64,000 bases of DNA from Mesotaenium endlicherianum. Taxonomy: Eukaryota; Streptophyta; Zygnematophyceae; Zygnematales; Mesotaeniaceae. Location of the stretch: assembly GCA_009602735.1 (NCBI GenBank), contig WELA01001243.1:124445-188444 (forward strand), read 5' to 3'. Below the pieces are notes generated by a model, which worked only from the letters and a program-made list of their open reading frames with translations, searched no databases and was not told the DNA's origin. The number at the start of each line of letters is the position of its first letter. Position 1 is the first letter of the stretch. This document shows, in pieces, positions 34,029-46,452 of this stretch. The position numbers were made by a program, and so were the translations under genes.

Positions 34029-34735
34029 AAGTTGGAGAGATTGTAATGAATCAGTATATTAGTCGATATAATATTCATTTGAAAATAATAGTTAATTAAG
34101 TTCAGCCTGCTGAACTTTAGTTAATAGTCAGTCTGCTGGACTTTACATAATTATCTAAGTTTGCTGACTCAGTCGAAAGCAGCAGGCTGAAAGTCCATAT
34201 AAGTCAGCTTGCTTCCGTACTCGGTAGCTGCGAATTGCCTTGATATGCATCTAAGTGCGATATGCTAGATGAATAGCCAGATGACATCCCTATGATGGAT
34301 GGCTATTCGGGATGATGGGAGATGGCAGTGGATTTGGTTAACCGAGGTCCTACCAACGTGGTTAACTCCCGGGTAGGCGGTGCCATCGCACTGACCGTTG
34401 AACAGTAAACTCATTCCATGTACATACGCTAGGCATTGCTCTCGAGTTCGGCATTCGGAAACGAGGCCAACTCTCTTGTACAGCTTACTGAGAGAACTCT
34501 GAATCCAAGGCGAGAAGCCATTGATACGCACTGTCTTCCAACCTTGCTTATGTATGAGTTTACTGATTTGCATCATTGATGCTAGTTTACTCGCATTTGA
34601 CTTACGAGTATTATTCCCTGCTAGTGTATTGTCCTTTGCCGTTTAACTAGTTAACGGAAATACCATAAGATTACTTGCTGATATAAAGATCTTTATTAAT
34701 TATTAATCGCCTATTTGGTAAGTCGATTCATTTCA
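34029..34735 (+). repeat. element A polypurine tract and 3' LTR
   Basis: Purine-rich AAGTTGGAGAGA (about 34029-34040) directly precedes the 694-base LTR at 34042-34735 and is the expected plus-strand primer. The LTR is followed by the target duplication TAATT. The same AGTTGGAGG-type tract precedes the LTRs at 41811 and 44342. Confidence 0.88.
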
Positions 34736-36493
34736 TAATTCCTCTTACAAGGACGGAAGTCTCTTACTTCCACATAGGCTTTATGCCTTAAAGTTCTTGG
34801 GTTCACAGCCGAGCAAATTGTAGTTTGCAGAAATCACACTCTAAGCAGCTTGACATACAACGTCAGGTTCAGAGAAAATTGCCCTTCAGGTTTTCGCTTA
34901 ACTTTCACAAGTCACAGCTTACAAAACTCTGAAACTGCACGTCTATGCTGGCGTGGGTCAAGCTCTTCACTTAACCTCGTGCCTTAACAGCTCTTCACTG
35001 CCAGGCTGGGCTCACTCAGTTCTTCACTGAAAGCTTTATCTGTCAATACTACTCTCTCTCTTCGAGATGCGAATGCGACTTCTGAGAACCTGGAAACTAA
35101 CACACAACTCACCATTTTAAGGCTGCTTCACACACACTTGTGGCGTTCGACCGAATCTGTGCTAATCTCCTAGCAGATTCTATTCTGCAGTTCTCCTGTT
35201 GTCAACAGTGAGATTCCCTCTTGGGAACTCCTACAATCCTAACTTATCTACGATACACTGAGAAGAATCTTCAGCGTCGGCAGAAGCGTGGGGCCTCGGC
35301 CCTCCAATGGCCTTGGGAACTCCTTCTTCTTCGCGCCCTTCTTCTCCTTCCTTTTAATTCTTCTGCTTCTTGGCAAAAGTGCGTGAGAGTGAATGACATT
35401 TCTCAGGCAAGGTTCGTGCCTTTCGCAAGCACCACACAGCGTCATCCTTCGAGAATGCCGTGCTTAGTGACAAAGCTTAGCTGCATGTCGCTTCTGCCTA
35501 GCCATGCTCAACTCAAACTCGTAGTCACTTAGCATGCATGCACACCTCGTGACTGTCGCGCGTGGCTGCTTAGCTTCTCAGCTAGCAGTCACGCCTAATT
35601 GGCTCGTGGCTAAGAACTCCTGCACGGTGTGTACAAGCAGATTCCACTTGCTCAAGATTCCCACTCGGGCGGCCGTAATCTATCTTGGCATTGCGGCCAT
35701 GACCTAGCTTCATCTGCCAGTCACACAGTACTGGACTTGGTACCTGCTGGGCGGCTCATCTCTGATCCCCAGCTTCTAGTCTCACGGCTGTCTATGTTGT
35801 CAAAACCTCCTCCATTCTTGGGTGTGGGGCACATTGACATTGACCCTTTGCCAGTGGTCTCGATGCTGACATAACCGCTGACTGCGACGAAATCAGTCAA
35901 GTGGTCGGTGAGTCAACGTTGACTTTCCGTACCTGGGTGGCCGTAGCTTGCGCTGCGCGTGCGGCACCGTCAAACGGATAGTCGTCGCGACACTGCTGAG
36001 TCATGCATTTAAGTGTGGTGTGCTATATGAGTGGCCAGATGACACCCTTAAGGTGGATGGCGATTTGGGATGATGGGAGATGGTTGTGGTTGGTTAGCCA
36101 AGGTCCTACCAACGTGGTTAACTCTCAGGTAGGCGGTGCCATCGCACTTGCCGTTGAACAGTACACTCATTCCATGTACATATGCTAGGTATTGCTCTCG
36201 AGTTCAACATTCGGAAACGAGGCCAAGTCACTTGTACAGCTTACAGAGAGAGATCTGAATCGAAGGCGAGAAGCCATTGATATGCACTGTCTTCTAGCCT
36301 TGCTTATGTATGAGTTTACTAATTGCAATATTGATGCTAGTTTATCTGCATTTGACTTGCGAGTATTGTCTACTGCTAGTGTGTTGTCTTTCGCTGTTTA
36401 ATCAACAAACTGAAAATACCATAAAGATTACTTGCTGATATAAAGATCTTCATTAATTGTTAATCGCCTATTTGGTAAGTCCATTCATTTCAG

Positions 36494-39400
36494 TGGTATC
36501 GGAGCTGTTATCACAGTCTTCCTTGTATGGTAAGGACAAGGTCTCAAATTAGCAACTCCTGAAACATGGAGAACCAGGATAATAAGAATGTCGAAAATCA
36601 GGCTGAAAGCTATGTAGCGGGAACCCGCACCTATTTTGAGGCAGTGGCAGATACTGCAGCTAGAGAGGCTGCAGATGAGGCAGCTGTTATTGCTGCAGTC
36701 ACAGCACTGCAGGCTGAGGAGGAAAGAGTTGGACTGGAAGCCGAACGATTAGCAAAAGCTGCTGAAGATACAAAACGAAGGGAAGGACAGCCAGCGGACG
36801 AGCGCACTGTCGAAGAACGTATGGCAGCAAGGGCCAATGTTCTGAACCCACCTCCTGCAGTACAACTCAATGTGCCTCTAGGTCAAATTTGTGACCTGCT
36901 GAATGCGGCAAGAATTGCTGTTGCAGGGGCGAGAGAGACTGTTGAGGTCACTACTCAGCGGGTGGATGCAACTGCTGTTGCTGCATTTGCTAGACTCCCA
37001 CGTCAGAATGTAAATTTAGGAGCATTATTTGTGCAAATGCAATCGCAAATGGCGAGCATGTATTAGTCCCAACAGGAGGACAAAAGAATCATAATGTCTC
37101 TGCTGCGGGACAGAGACCAACTGGGTTCACAAACCACTGGTGGTGGTGGCAAAGGGCCTAGTAAGCCTAAGCCAAAACCTCCCCAGGACTATGATCATGA
37201 GGGAAACAAAAAGTATTACCTGATCAAGTTTCTCGCTGATGTTGAGCAGTGGCTGGAGAACTAGCCAGAATTGCAAGATTACGAGAAGGTCAGGCACACC
37301 GGTGCGCTACTGAAAGGCAGTGCCGCGGACTGGTGGCTTTACTGGAAAGGCGAGCATAAGGCTCGGCAACTCGGTGACCCTACGTGGGTAGAGTTTGTCG
37401 AGAAGTTGCATGAGAAGTTTGATGTCATCAACCAGCAGGAGAAAGCTATCTATGCGATGATCTCCCTGACACTGAAGCAGACCACTTCAGTTGCTGAGTT
37501 TGCTCAAAAGTTCCAAGAGAACATGATGAAGCAGCCACATTTGCCAGAACGGTATAGGATAGCATACTTCAGGTATGGCTTGAAATCCGAGACCAACTGG
37601 GTTCGCAAACCACTGGTGGTGGTGGCAAAGGGCCTAGTAAGCCTAAGCCAAAACCTCCCCAGGACTATGATCATGAGGGAAACAAAAAGTATTACCTGAT
37701 CAAGTTTCTTGCTGATGTTGAGTAGTGGCTGGAGAACTACCCAAAATTGCAAGATTACGAGAAGGTCTAGCACACTGGTGCTCTACTGAAAGGCAGTGCA
37801 GCAAACTGGTGGCTGTATTGGATAGGAGAGCGTAAGGCTCAGCAACTCGGTGACCCTACTTGGGTAGAGTTTGTCGAGAAACTGCATGAGAAGTTTGATG
37901 TGATCAATTAGCAGGAGAAAGCTATCTATGCAATGATCTCCTTAACACAAAAGCAGACCACTTCAGTTGCTGAGTTTGCTCAAAAGTTCGAGGAGAATAT
38001 GATGAAGCAGCCAAATTTGCCAGAGCAGTATAGGATAGCATACTTCAGGTATGGCTTGAAATTCGAAGTCTCAGGTCATTTTGCTGAAAAGAAATATAAG
38101 AAACTGGCTGACTTGATCCAAGACGCTGATGCCTGGAATCAGCAGCACTTCAATCACAAGCGCTAGGGTAATGCTTTGGTGTCTAACCTTTATGGGTGCT
38201 ATGAATGACATTTTCAAACCTTACTTGGATAAGTTTGTGCAAGTATTCTTTGATGATAGTTTAATTTTCTTTGAAAATGAAGCTGAGCAATGTGAGCACT
38301 TAAAGACACTCGTGGACACTCTGAGAAGGAATCAGTTATATGCTAAAATGAGCAAGTGTGATTCCTTTAAGGAAAGTATTGAATTCTTGGACCACGTTGT
38401 CAGTAAGGAAGGCATCAGTGTGGATCTTACGAAAGTCCAGACCATAAGGGACTGGCCAGTACCACAATCTGTCTCGAAAGTTAGATCCTTCCTTGGATTG
38501 GCTAACTACTATAGGAGATTCATTGAGAATTATTCTACAAAGGCCAGTAAACTGACTGACCTTACTAAGGACATAGGGTATGTGTGGGAGGAAGAGCAGA
38601 AAGCTGCCTTCCAGACCCTTAAAGATGCTCTCTTTTCTGCCCCAATCTTAGCTGTGTATGACCCCAGTAAACATGTGCAGGTGGTTACTGATGCTTCTGA
38701 CTTTGCCATGGGTGCTATTTTATTACAGCCTGCTGACAAAACCACAAAGGATGGGAAGGTAAACCAGGAGTGGCACCCTGTGGTGTATGAGTCTATTAAA
38801 TTCAATCCAGCTAAAATTAACTATTCCGTGCATGATAAAGAGCTGCTTGCTATCATTCATGTGCTCAAACAGTGGAGAGCATACTTACATGGTAAGGCTT
38901 TTAAGGTGATTACAGATTATCTAGCTCTGACTCACTTCCTGAAGAAGTCTAAGCTGTCCAGGAGGGAAAATCTCTGGAGCCAAATGCTGGAGCAATTTCA
39001 AGTCCAGATTGACTACAAACCAGGGAAGTTGAATCCTGCTGATGCACTCTCTAGACAATCTGACCTGCAAGAAAGGAACTTTAGTCAGCATGCTGTAGAT
39101 AAAGTCCTTCGTGCACTCACTTCACTAAAGGTGAAAATGTCCTTCCTTGAACAACTTAGCCTACCTTTCTGACCCAACATTTGAGCCCAGCCCCACTGGT
39201 GGTGTGTGTCCTGCTATTGCACTCGGGTATAGGCTAAAGGGAGGGGTCTGGGGTAACTGAAACCACTTCACGCAGGCTGGAGCTGGTCATTCCTAATAAC
39301 TTGGAAATAAGGTCACTCTTGCTGAGTCAAGCACATGACAGTTTACTGGGTGGGCATTTAGGGCAGGCCAAAATTGTTGGCAAACTTGCAAAACATGATC

Positions 39401-40620
39401 ATTGGGATGAAATACCTCGAGAGGTCTTGAAATATGTGGTCAGTGTCAAAAAAATAAGTCTAGGCACATACCACCCGGGGGGCTATTATAACCACTACCC
39501 ATCCCAGCTGGACGCTGGAAAACAATATCCATGGACTGGGTGGTAATATTTCCTGGAACTGCCAATGGGCATGATTCGATACTGGTAGTAGTGGATAAAC
39601 TGACAAAAATGGTCATTTTCATCCCCACCACTGTCAAAGTAACTACAGTCGAAACTACGAGACAGTTATACAATCATGTAGTATGCCAACATGGGCTACT
39701 CTCTAATAATATCTCAGACAGAGACTCATAATTTACCTCTAAGTTCTGGAGAGCTTTAATGGGGTTAATGGGAGTCAAACAGCTGCTCAGCACAATAAAC
39801 CTCCCTCAGACGGATGGGCAGATTGAAAAAACCAACCGAATTTTGCAACAACTAATGAGAGCATATATTAACCAAAAACAGGATAATAAAGATGCCCTGT
39901 TGCCTCACATTCAATTTGCGATCAACAGCGCGGTGCATGCGTCAACGGGAAAGCCTCCTTTTGAACTTACTCTGGATAGAGTCCCCAAGTCCCCTTTAGA
40001 TATACTAGGGGAGTCTTTAACTCACCCTGAGGAGATTGACAATCCGGTGTCGCTCCTGTTAACTCAGGAGTTTGTTGACACCCTATTAGAAGTCCAACAC
40101 AATCTGCACAAAGCCCAAAAAAATCAACAAAATTACGCTATTCAACACCGTCAGAAGCTGACATTTTCAAAGGGCAATTTGGTCAAACTGCATTCTCAAC
40201 ACCTGTACCTGCCTGGTGTGGTCAAGAAAAAGCTTGGTCCGGTCTGGGTCGGTCCATATATGGTGGTGCGCCGTGTCGGTCAAAATGCTTACAAACTGAA
40301 CATGTCAGCTAAATACAAGGGTCACCCAATCTTTAATGTCTCCTTTCTGGAACCATACATCAAAGGTGACACACTGTTCACAGGTCGGTTACCTGTCTAT
40401 TAGGACCGGTCCCCGCTGTTCGAGAAGGTGACCCTGAGAAATATGAGGTTGATGAGATTTTAGAAGCTCGCTCTGTCTATCGATCATCTAAATATGTCAT
40501 GAAAAATTTGGTCAGATGGAAGGATTACAATGCCTCTGGGGACACCTGGAAATTTTAGGACCATTTGACCAATGCCGAAGGGGCGTTGTAACGATTTTAC
40601 CTTTGGGAGGCTGGGACACC
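36494..40620 (+). pseudogene. element C primer site, gag and pol remnants
   Basis: Begins with TGGTATCGGAGC. Gag starts MENQDNKNVENQAESYVAG, parallel to element A. Pol remnants keep RNase H ([16 protein letters not shown]), integrase (VKQLLSTINLPQTDGQ) and the start of a chromodomain near 40440-40560. A gag stretch of about 475 bases (about 37116-37590 and 37591-38060) is present twice. Its first copy, from about 37278, is almost identical to element A, while the second is more diverged. Broken in many places. Confidence 0.78.
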
Positions 40621-41058
40621 TCTCTAATTGTCATTTCAGGTGACATGGGAAGGTGACAGGAGATCTTGTCTTCATTTAAGTTGGAGGGGAAATGTGGCCA
40701 AACGTGGCCTAAAGTGACAGTTAGTGACGGAAAGTGACAGTATTTGACAGGGAGTGACAGTTGTGACGGGCAACCCAGTGACAGCTGAAACGGGCAACCC
40801 ACCTCAAACATTAAGTTGGAGGGAGTGGGATAAATATCTCAAAAACTAGCCGATTATCGATTGCCGTTGCATATTCATCCGTGACACTCAATTGCGCTCA
40901 CACTCACTTCTCTCTCTAGGAACACTTGCCCTTTCAATTCACTTACACCAGGTATTGCATGTCCTAACTCCCTCTACTACGTTCTTCCCTGTCAAAGTAC
41001 TCAATCCTGTGCATGATATCATGACTACACTAACCCCATTGTGGTATGAACGAGCAGG

Positions 41059-41810
41059 ATGACTCAATTGTTTGAACTCAAGAGAAAAAGAAGGGCGGAC
41101 GAGGCACAAGCGGAGTACAAGGAATTCCATGTCGACATCAAACCATCCTCCATCTCTTCTCCAAAATCAGAGCGACTCCAACTACAGCGGAAGGCTCAGA
41201 AGAGGAAGGAGGAGGAGGAACAGGCCAGGTTGAGACAGGAAGAGCAGAACAAAAAAGCTGCAGAGAAAGCCAAGAAGGCGGAGGAACAAAGGTTTGCTGA
41301 GGAGAGGCAGAAGCAGCAGGTTGAGGAGGAACATAGGAGAATCAAAATCTACTGCTACACGGTGATGGGCAAGGGCTTTGACAAAGCTGACAGAAGGGCT
41401 GCCAAGGAGGCAGCCAGAGGGCAACCAGCATCTCCCTCTCATAAAGGGCATGTACCATTAGCTCATGTCATGCAGCACCCCTCCGTTATGCCAGTGTATG
41501 TCCTTGCCAGTTTGAGAGCTGCACAAGAGAGAGCGGTCTCCATCAACTTGCAGACAATGCAAGAGCAGGCTGCCCAGTTGCTGCGTTCACTCCTCGGTTG
41601 ACCCTGGTCTAAGCCTCCAGGTTTCAGGAGACTATCAGATAGGAGAAGCAGATCCGGTTCCAGGTCTCGCTCCCCAGAAGACCGAGCCCCTGGTACTTAG
41701 TTTGCTGTTGTCTTTGTTTTAAGTTCAGTTGATTGTGTTGCATGTGTGTTACTTGGCAGTAAATAATATAGAAGTGTTGTCTAGTCGACAACAATTTAAG
41801 TTGGAGGGAT
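41059..41810 (+). pseudogene. element C third-ORF remnant and 3' non-coding end
   Basis: Starts MTQLFELKRKRRADEAQAEY, a Lys/Glu/Gln coiled coil like the N-terminus of the element A third ORF, and keeps the shared tail ASPSHKGHVPLAHVMQHP and MPVYV. It is much shorter than the A version because the middle is absent. It ends before the purine tract and LTR at 41811. Confidence 0.7.
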
Positions 41811-42533
41811 TGTAATGAGTCAATATATTGGATAGGTATAATATTCATTTAGATATGATAGTTAAATAACTTCAACCTGCTCAACTTTAGTTAATATTAA
41901 TTGTGCAGGATAATTGATACTTAGTTAAATGACTCAGCCGAGAGTAGCAGGCTGAAGTCCATTAGGTCAGCCTGTTGACTTGGGTCAGCTTGCTGCCACA
42001 TTCTTTGACAATCAGCTGGCTGCCGTACTCGGCAGCAGCAAACTGCCTAGCTATGCATCTAAGTGTGGTCTGCTAGATGAGTGGCCAAATGACACCCTTA
42101 AGGTGGATGGCGATTCGAGATGAAGGAAGATGGTTGTGGATTTGGTTAGCCGAGGTCCTACCAACGTGGTTAACTTCCGGGTAGGCGGTGCCATCGCACT
42201 TGCCGTTGAACAGTAAACTCATTTCATGTACATATGCTAGGTGTTGGTCTCGAGTCCAGCATTCGAATACGAGGCCAACTCCCTATTGAGATATATTTGA
42301 ATCCAAGGCGAGAAGCCATTGATACGCACTGTCTTCTAGCCTTGCTTATGTATGAGTTTACGGATTGCATTATTGATGCTCGTTTACTTGCATTTGACCT
42401 GCGAGTATTGTCCACCGCTAGTCTGTTTGTCTTTGCTGTTTAATCAGATAACAGTAAATACCATAAAGATTACTTGCTGATATACAAATCTTCATTAATT
42501 GTTAATGGCCTGTTGGAAAGTTGATTCATTTCA
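41811..42533 (+). repeat. LTR of the A/C family (3' LTR of element C)
   Basis: TGTAATGAGTCAATATATTGG to TTGATTCATTTCA. Preceded by the purine tract AAGTTGGAGGGAT. It may also have served as the left LTR of a tandem unit ending with the LTR at 44342-45074. Confidence 0.85.
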
Positions 42534-44038
42534 ACCATGCCAGGACCCCACAAGCCGTCTGACTGAGGTCAAAAGGCATAGGAGGAAGGTTGGCTAACAA
42601 AGGTAGGGAAAGCACGGCGTGGCTAAGTGGGGAGGTTTAGCGAGCATTGGGAAGGGTGATTGGGTAAAAGACAGGCATAGGAAGGAGGTGGGAGGGAAGA
42701 ATAGTAGTGACCAGCTGACGGTGGGGCCAGCTGTGGACGGCCAGGGCGGCAGCGTGAAGATCGGGTTGAGGTGCGAGGTTGGTCCAGTAGATGCGGGAGC
42801 AGGGGGCGTAGGCCCCAACAGCGGTAGCGTCAAGGAGAACGCCAGGGCCGAGGATGGCAGTGATGTAGGCGAAGTCAGCACGGACATTGGCGCGGCGGTC
42901 GTCTCCAGAGGGGACGTTGTCAAGCAAATATGCAGGAGAAGGTAAAGGACCGACCTGGAGCACCTGGAGAATGCCAATGAGCTCATGGAAGAGACGAGAG
43001 CGAGGATCAGCAAGGCCAAGGCCGTGGCTGGCCTGAGAGTGCCCTTGGCACTTCCAGTCGGCCACGACCAAATCAATGTGCCCTAAGGGCAGAAGGTTGT
43101 CGGGGTCGAGCAGGCGAATGTCTTGGGGTAGGGCGGCATGAACGGAGGCATAAGCAGTGGACGAGAGGAGGGTGGGGAAGTGTGTAGTGAGCAAGCGGAG
43201 ATGGTGATAGCTAGCAGCGCGTGCAGTAGGGTCCTGATCACAGTAAAAGTAGCGGTGAATAGGGATGTTGTTATGCAACAATGCAGCGATTGGTGTGGAG
43301 AGGCCTGCGAAGAGGTTGAGCACAACGAGGCCTTGAGGAGGGACTGTGAGTGGGTGGAGAGTGATGTCAAGGGTGCTTGGAAGAGATGATGGGGGAGGGG
43401 GGAGAGGGGGCAAAAGGGCAGGGTAGGCCAAGGCATATTCAGCTTGGGTGTGTGCGGCGCGCAGATGGGTGGATGGTTCATAGATGGCGACGCATGCATG
43501 GACATAGGTGACTGAAGTAGCAGTCTGGGCTGATGTGGCTGCAGAAGGTGTGAGAGTAAGGTGCATAGGCAGGTAACCGACATGTTGGCCCACGCCATGC
43601 AATTTGACTCGGTAGTGTGCTTGCTGAGTCCACGAGTCAACGGTGAGGCCTAAGGGCAAATTAAACTTCCGACTTAGTAAAAGATCGTAAGAGGTTGCAT
43701 CAGTGATGACACACTGGGCGAACAAGGTGACAGCGTCCTGGGCGCCAGGGTTAAAAAAAGATGGCCAGGCGACGTTTAGTGAGGTGCACTGGTTGGGTAG
43801 AACTTTTGAGCGCAGTGGCCATGTGCAAGTCACTATTGATCATGTCTGCGCCAGTAAGCCCCAGTAACTGGCAAAGGCGCGCCGAGCAAAACGGGCTGGG
43901 CGCCGGTGTCAATGACGACCAGGCCAGGGGCGACGCCGCTGACTGTGACCACAGCACGGGTGTTATCTACACGTGCATTCGACGGACGGAGTTGAAAACA
44001 AGAACAGCGAGTACTGGGCCGAGCAAGGGGACGCGGCT
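42534..44038 (-). pseudogene. second, divergent protease-methyltransferase fragment of an LTR element
   Basis: Minus-strand reading. The protease has VVIDTGAQPVLLGAPL (about 43920) and YDLLLSRKFNLPLGLTVDSW (about 43660). A C5-cytosine methyltransferase follows: motif I VLNLFAGLSTPIAALL, DPTARAA, motif IV DLVVADWKCQGHSQASHG with the catalytic Cys, motif VI-like YLLDNVPSGDD, and motif VIII CSRIYWTNLAPQ. Both parts correspond in order to element E but have low identity, so this is a separate lineage. Only part of an element is present, embedded between two A/C-family LTRs on the other strand. Confidence 0.75.
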
Positions 44039-45074
44039 GAGAGCTGCAGAGGAGAGGGCTATCTCCATCAACTTGCAGACTGTGCAAGAGGAGGCTACCT
44101 AATTGCTACGTTCTCCTCTCGGTTCACCTTGGTTTGAACCCCCAAGTTTCAGGAGACCACCAGGTAGGAGAAGAAGGTCCAGGTTCAGGTCCCGCTCCCC
44201 AGAGGATAGAGCCCCTGGTACTTAGTATGCTGATTGTCCTTGTTTAGAGTCAGTATGCTCTAATGTGCATGTTTTTTACTTTGTTGCAGTCAAATAGTTA
44301 ACAGGTGTTGTTTAGTTGACAACAATTGAAGTTGGAGGAATTGTTATGAATCAGTATATTGGATAGATATAATATTTATTTAAACATAATAAATAAATAA
44401 ATTCAGCCTGCTGAACTTTAGTTAATATTGAGTCTGCTGGATTTTTAATACTTCATTCAGTGACTGAGCTGGGAGAAGCAGGCTGAAATCAATTAGGTCA
44501 GCCTGTTGACTTAGGTCAGCTTGCTGACACATTCTTTGACAGTCAGCTGACTGCCGTACTTGGTAGCAGCGAACTGCCTAGTTATGCATCTAAGTGTGGT
44601 GTGCTAGATGAGTGGCCAAATGACACCCTTAAGGTGGATGGCGATTCAGGATGATGGGAGATGGCTGTGGATTTGGTTAGCCGAGGTCCCACCGACGAGG
44701 TTAACTCCCGGGTAGGTGGTGCCATCACACTTGCCGATGAACGGTAAACTCATTCCATGTACATATGCTAGGTATTGCTCTCGAGTTCGGCATTCGGAAA
44801 CGAGGCCAACTCTCTTGTACCGCTTACTGAGAGATATCTAAATTCAAGGCGAGAAGCCATCGATGCAAACTGTCTTCTAACCTTGCTTATGTATGAGTTT
44901 ACTGATTGCATGATTGATGCTCGTTTACTTGCATTTGACTTATGAGTGTTATATACTGCTAGTGTATTGTCTTTTGCTGTTAAATCAATTAACAAAAATT
45001 ACCATAAGAATTACTTGATGAATAAAGATCTATTATTAATTGTCAATCGCCTATTGGTAAGTCAATTCGATTCA
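44039..45074 (+). mobile_element. 3' end and LTR of another A/C-family element
   Basis: 44039-44341 matches the end of the element C third ORF and 3' non-coding region (SINLQTVQEEAT; the Arg/Ser-rich tail; purine tract GAAGTTGGAGGAAT). The LTR 44342-45074 starts TGTTATGAATCAGTATATT and ends CGATTCA. With the LTR at 41811 it forms an LTR-internal-LTR unit whose interior was largely replaced by the methyltransferase fragment. Broken. Confidence 0.7.
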
Positions 45075-45138
45075 CCAACCGACCCACAATACATGTCAAC
45101 ACATGGATGGGTATTTTTGCACGTGCCCACCTTAGGGC

Positions 45139-46452
45139 CCAAAATTGCCTCCTTAGGCTCATAATGCTTTTGCACAGGGATTTGCCACTCTTTCACCAGC
45201 TTCTTGTGCACAAAGTTTGCACTTGCGCCACTGTCGACCATACACTTCGCCTTGTTGCCGTCGACCGCTCCTTCCACGATGATAGGCTTGTCAACGTCTC
45301 GTCTTTTGCTTCTCGGCAGGCTCCTGGGGATAACCTCCTTGTGAGTTCTCGTCTTCACGCCAGTAGACACCCCAGAACGACTTACTGGCGTCCTCCTTTT
45401 TCCTGCTGTTGAGGTTGCTTCGCCTTCACATGACAGTCTCGAGCCAGATGTCCAAGCTTGCCGCAATTATAGCAGGGTCCTCTCGGCTTGAAATTCTGCT
45501 GCCTGCGCTGGTACTGCACAAGTCCCAACTCCATGGGTACTGGACCTTGAACACTCGTGCTTGGCGCTTGAGATCCAAAGTGTCGATATCCTCCAAAGTT
45601 GTGGCTGCCCCACTGCCTCTGACTATACTCCACGGCGTCGACCCTTGTTGCCAATGCCATCATTTCTCCAAGACTGGTAGGGTCCTTGAGCGCCACTTCC
45701 TTGGCCACAGTTGGCTTGAGTTTCCTCTTGAACTTGTCCATCATCTCTGACTCGTGCATGGATGGGCATTGAAGCACCAGCTCGTTGAAGCGCGAAACGT
45801 ACTCCTGAACGCTTGCTCGTTGACGAAGGCGCACCAATAGATCTCGAGCGGTAGCCTCGGGCGCAATAGGTTTGAATTGCCTCTTCAAGCCTTCAAAGAG
45901 CTGATCAACAGTAGCAGGAACTCCAGACAACTGCTCTTCTCGTTCATACCAAGCTCCAGCACTCTTCTGCAGCAAAGTTATGACAAAGGCGACTTGCCTG
46001 TCGGGCGTGAGCGCAGAATACTCCATAAACTTCTTCACTCCAAAAATCCATTGATGAACAGGCGGCGATCCACGCTCTCCAGTATAAACTTCAGGCTTAG
46101 GCGCACGCACTCCTGATGCGGGTGGAATAACTGGTTGCACCACTGGGTTAACATGAATCGGTGGTACAACAGGTGCAGGTGCCGAACTCGTCGAAGCGGC
46201 GTTCCCCATAACAACTCGCACCATTCTCTCCACCTCCGCGCGCATATTTTGTTGAAACTGGGTGTAGACTTCTCCTCCAATTGCATTTGCCATTTGCCTT
46301 AGCATCGCCTGCATCTCTTGTTGCTCTCTGGTCATTGTTGGTGCTGCCTGCTGCCCCGCGCGCTCAACATGCTCGACATGTTCGCCTCCTCCAGCTGCCG
46401 GCTGCGACTCCATAATATAATATGCAAACTAGCCCTGCTCCGATACCAGATG
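45139..46452 (-). pseudogene. B-family gag and protease-start fragment
   Basis: Closely similar to 56.88-58.2 kb of element B. Gag (46413-45382) starts MESQPAAGGGEHVEHVERAG, has EGLKRQFKPIAPEATARDLL and LRQRASVQEYVSRFNELVL, and the CCHC knuckle CYNCGKLGHLARDC. The protease start MVDSGASANFVHKKLV follows near 45215. The rest of pol is not here; the fragment stops in unrelated sequence (45075-45138). The primer site is on the minus strand next to the LTR (TGGTATCGGAGC). Confidence 0.8.

Larger units (their letters stand above)
25992..34735 (+). mobile_element. Element A: nearly whole Ty3/gypsy chromovirus with a third ORF
   Basis: 8744 bases with 694-base LTRs, a primer site, gag, pol ending in a chromodomain, a third ORF in the env position, and a purine tract. 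A perfect target duplication TAATT (25987-25991 and 34736-34740) shows that it entered D1. The LTRs differ at about 17 positions (about 2.5%), so it is the youngest well-dated insertion here with B. Pol and the third ORF look whole; gag appears broken in about two places. Confidence 0.92.
25696..35991. mobile_element. Element D1: non-coding TG..AC/CA element inside the C 5' LTR, itself split by element A
   Basis: Two parts, 25696-25991 and 34741-35991, total about 1.55 kb. It begins TGTCGTGCCTAAC and ends GTCGCGAC(A). A target duplication ACTGC flanks it (25691-25695 and 35992-35996), and the element C LTR resumes exactly there. It is homologous to D2 at 52094-59269 along its length. No protein is coded. 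The size, ends and 5-base duplication suit a solo LTR or a short non-autonomous LTR element; a DNA element with GTCGYG-type inverted ends is an alternative. Confidence 0.75.
25460..42533 (+). mobile_element. Element C: Ty3/gypsy chromovirus, host of a nested insertion stack (fossil)
   Basis: 5' LTR 25460-25695 plus 35992-36492 (split by D1), internal region 36493-41810, 3' LTR 41811-42533. The primer site TGGTATCGGAGC at 36494 matches initiator Met-tRNA usage as in element A. Parts: gag remnants from 36566, RT/RNase H, integrase and chromodomain-like remnants to about 40620, and a third-ORF remnant at 41059-41601. It is the same family as A but clearly older: broken in many places (probably ten or more) and internally shortened. 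Left flank GCTGC is not repeated after 42533, so the right end may have recombined. Confidence 0.8.

Noticed and set aside
25992-34735. Element A as an envelope-bearing retrovirus
   Set aside because: The third ORF has no signal peptide, membrane helix or glycoprotein-like cysteine pattern, so env position does not mean envelope function.
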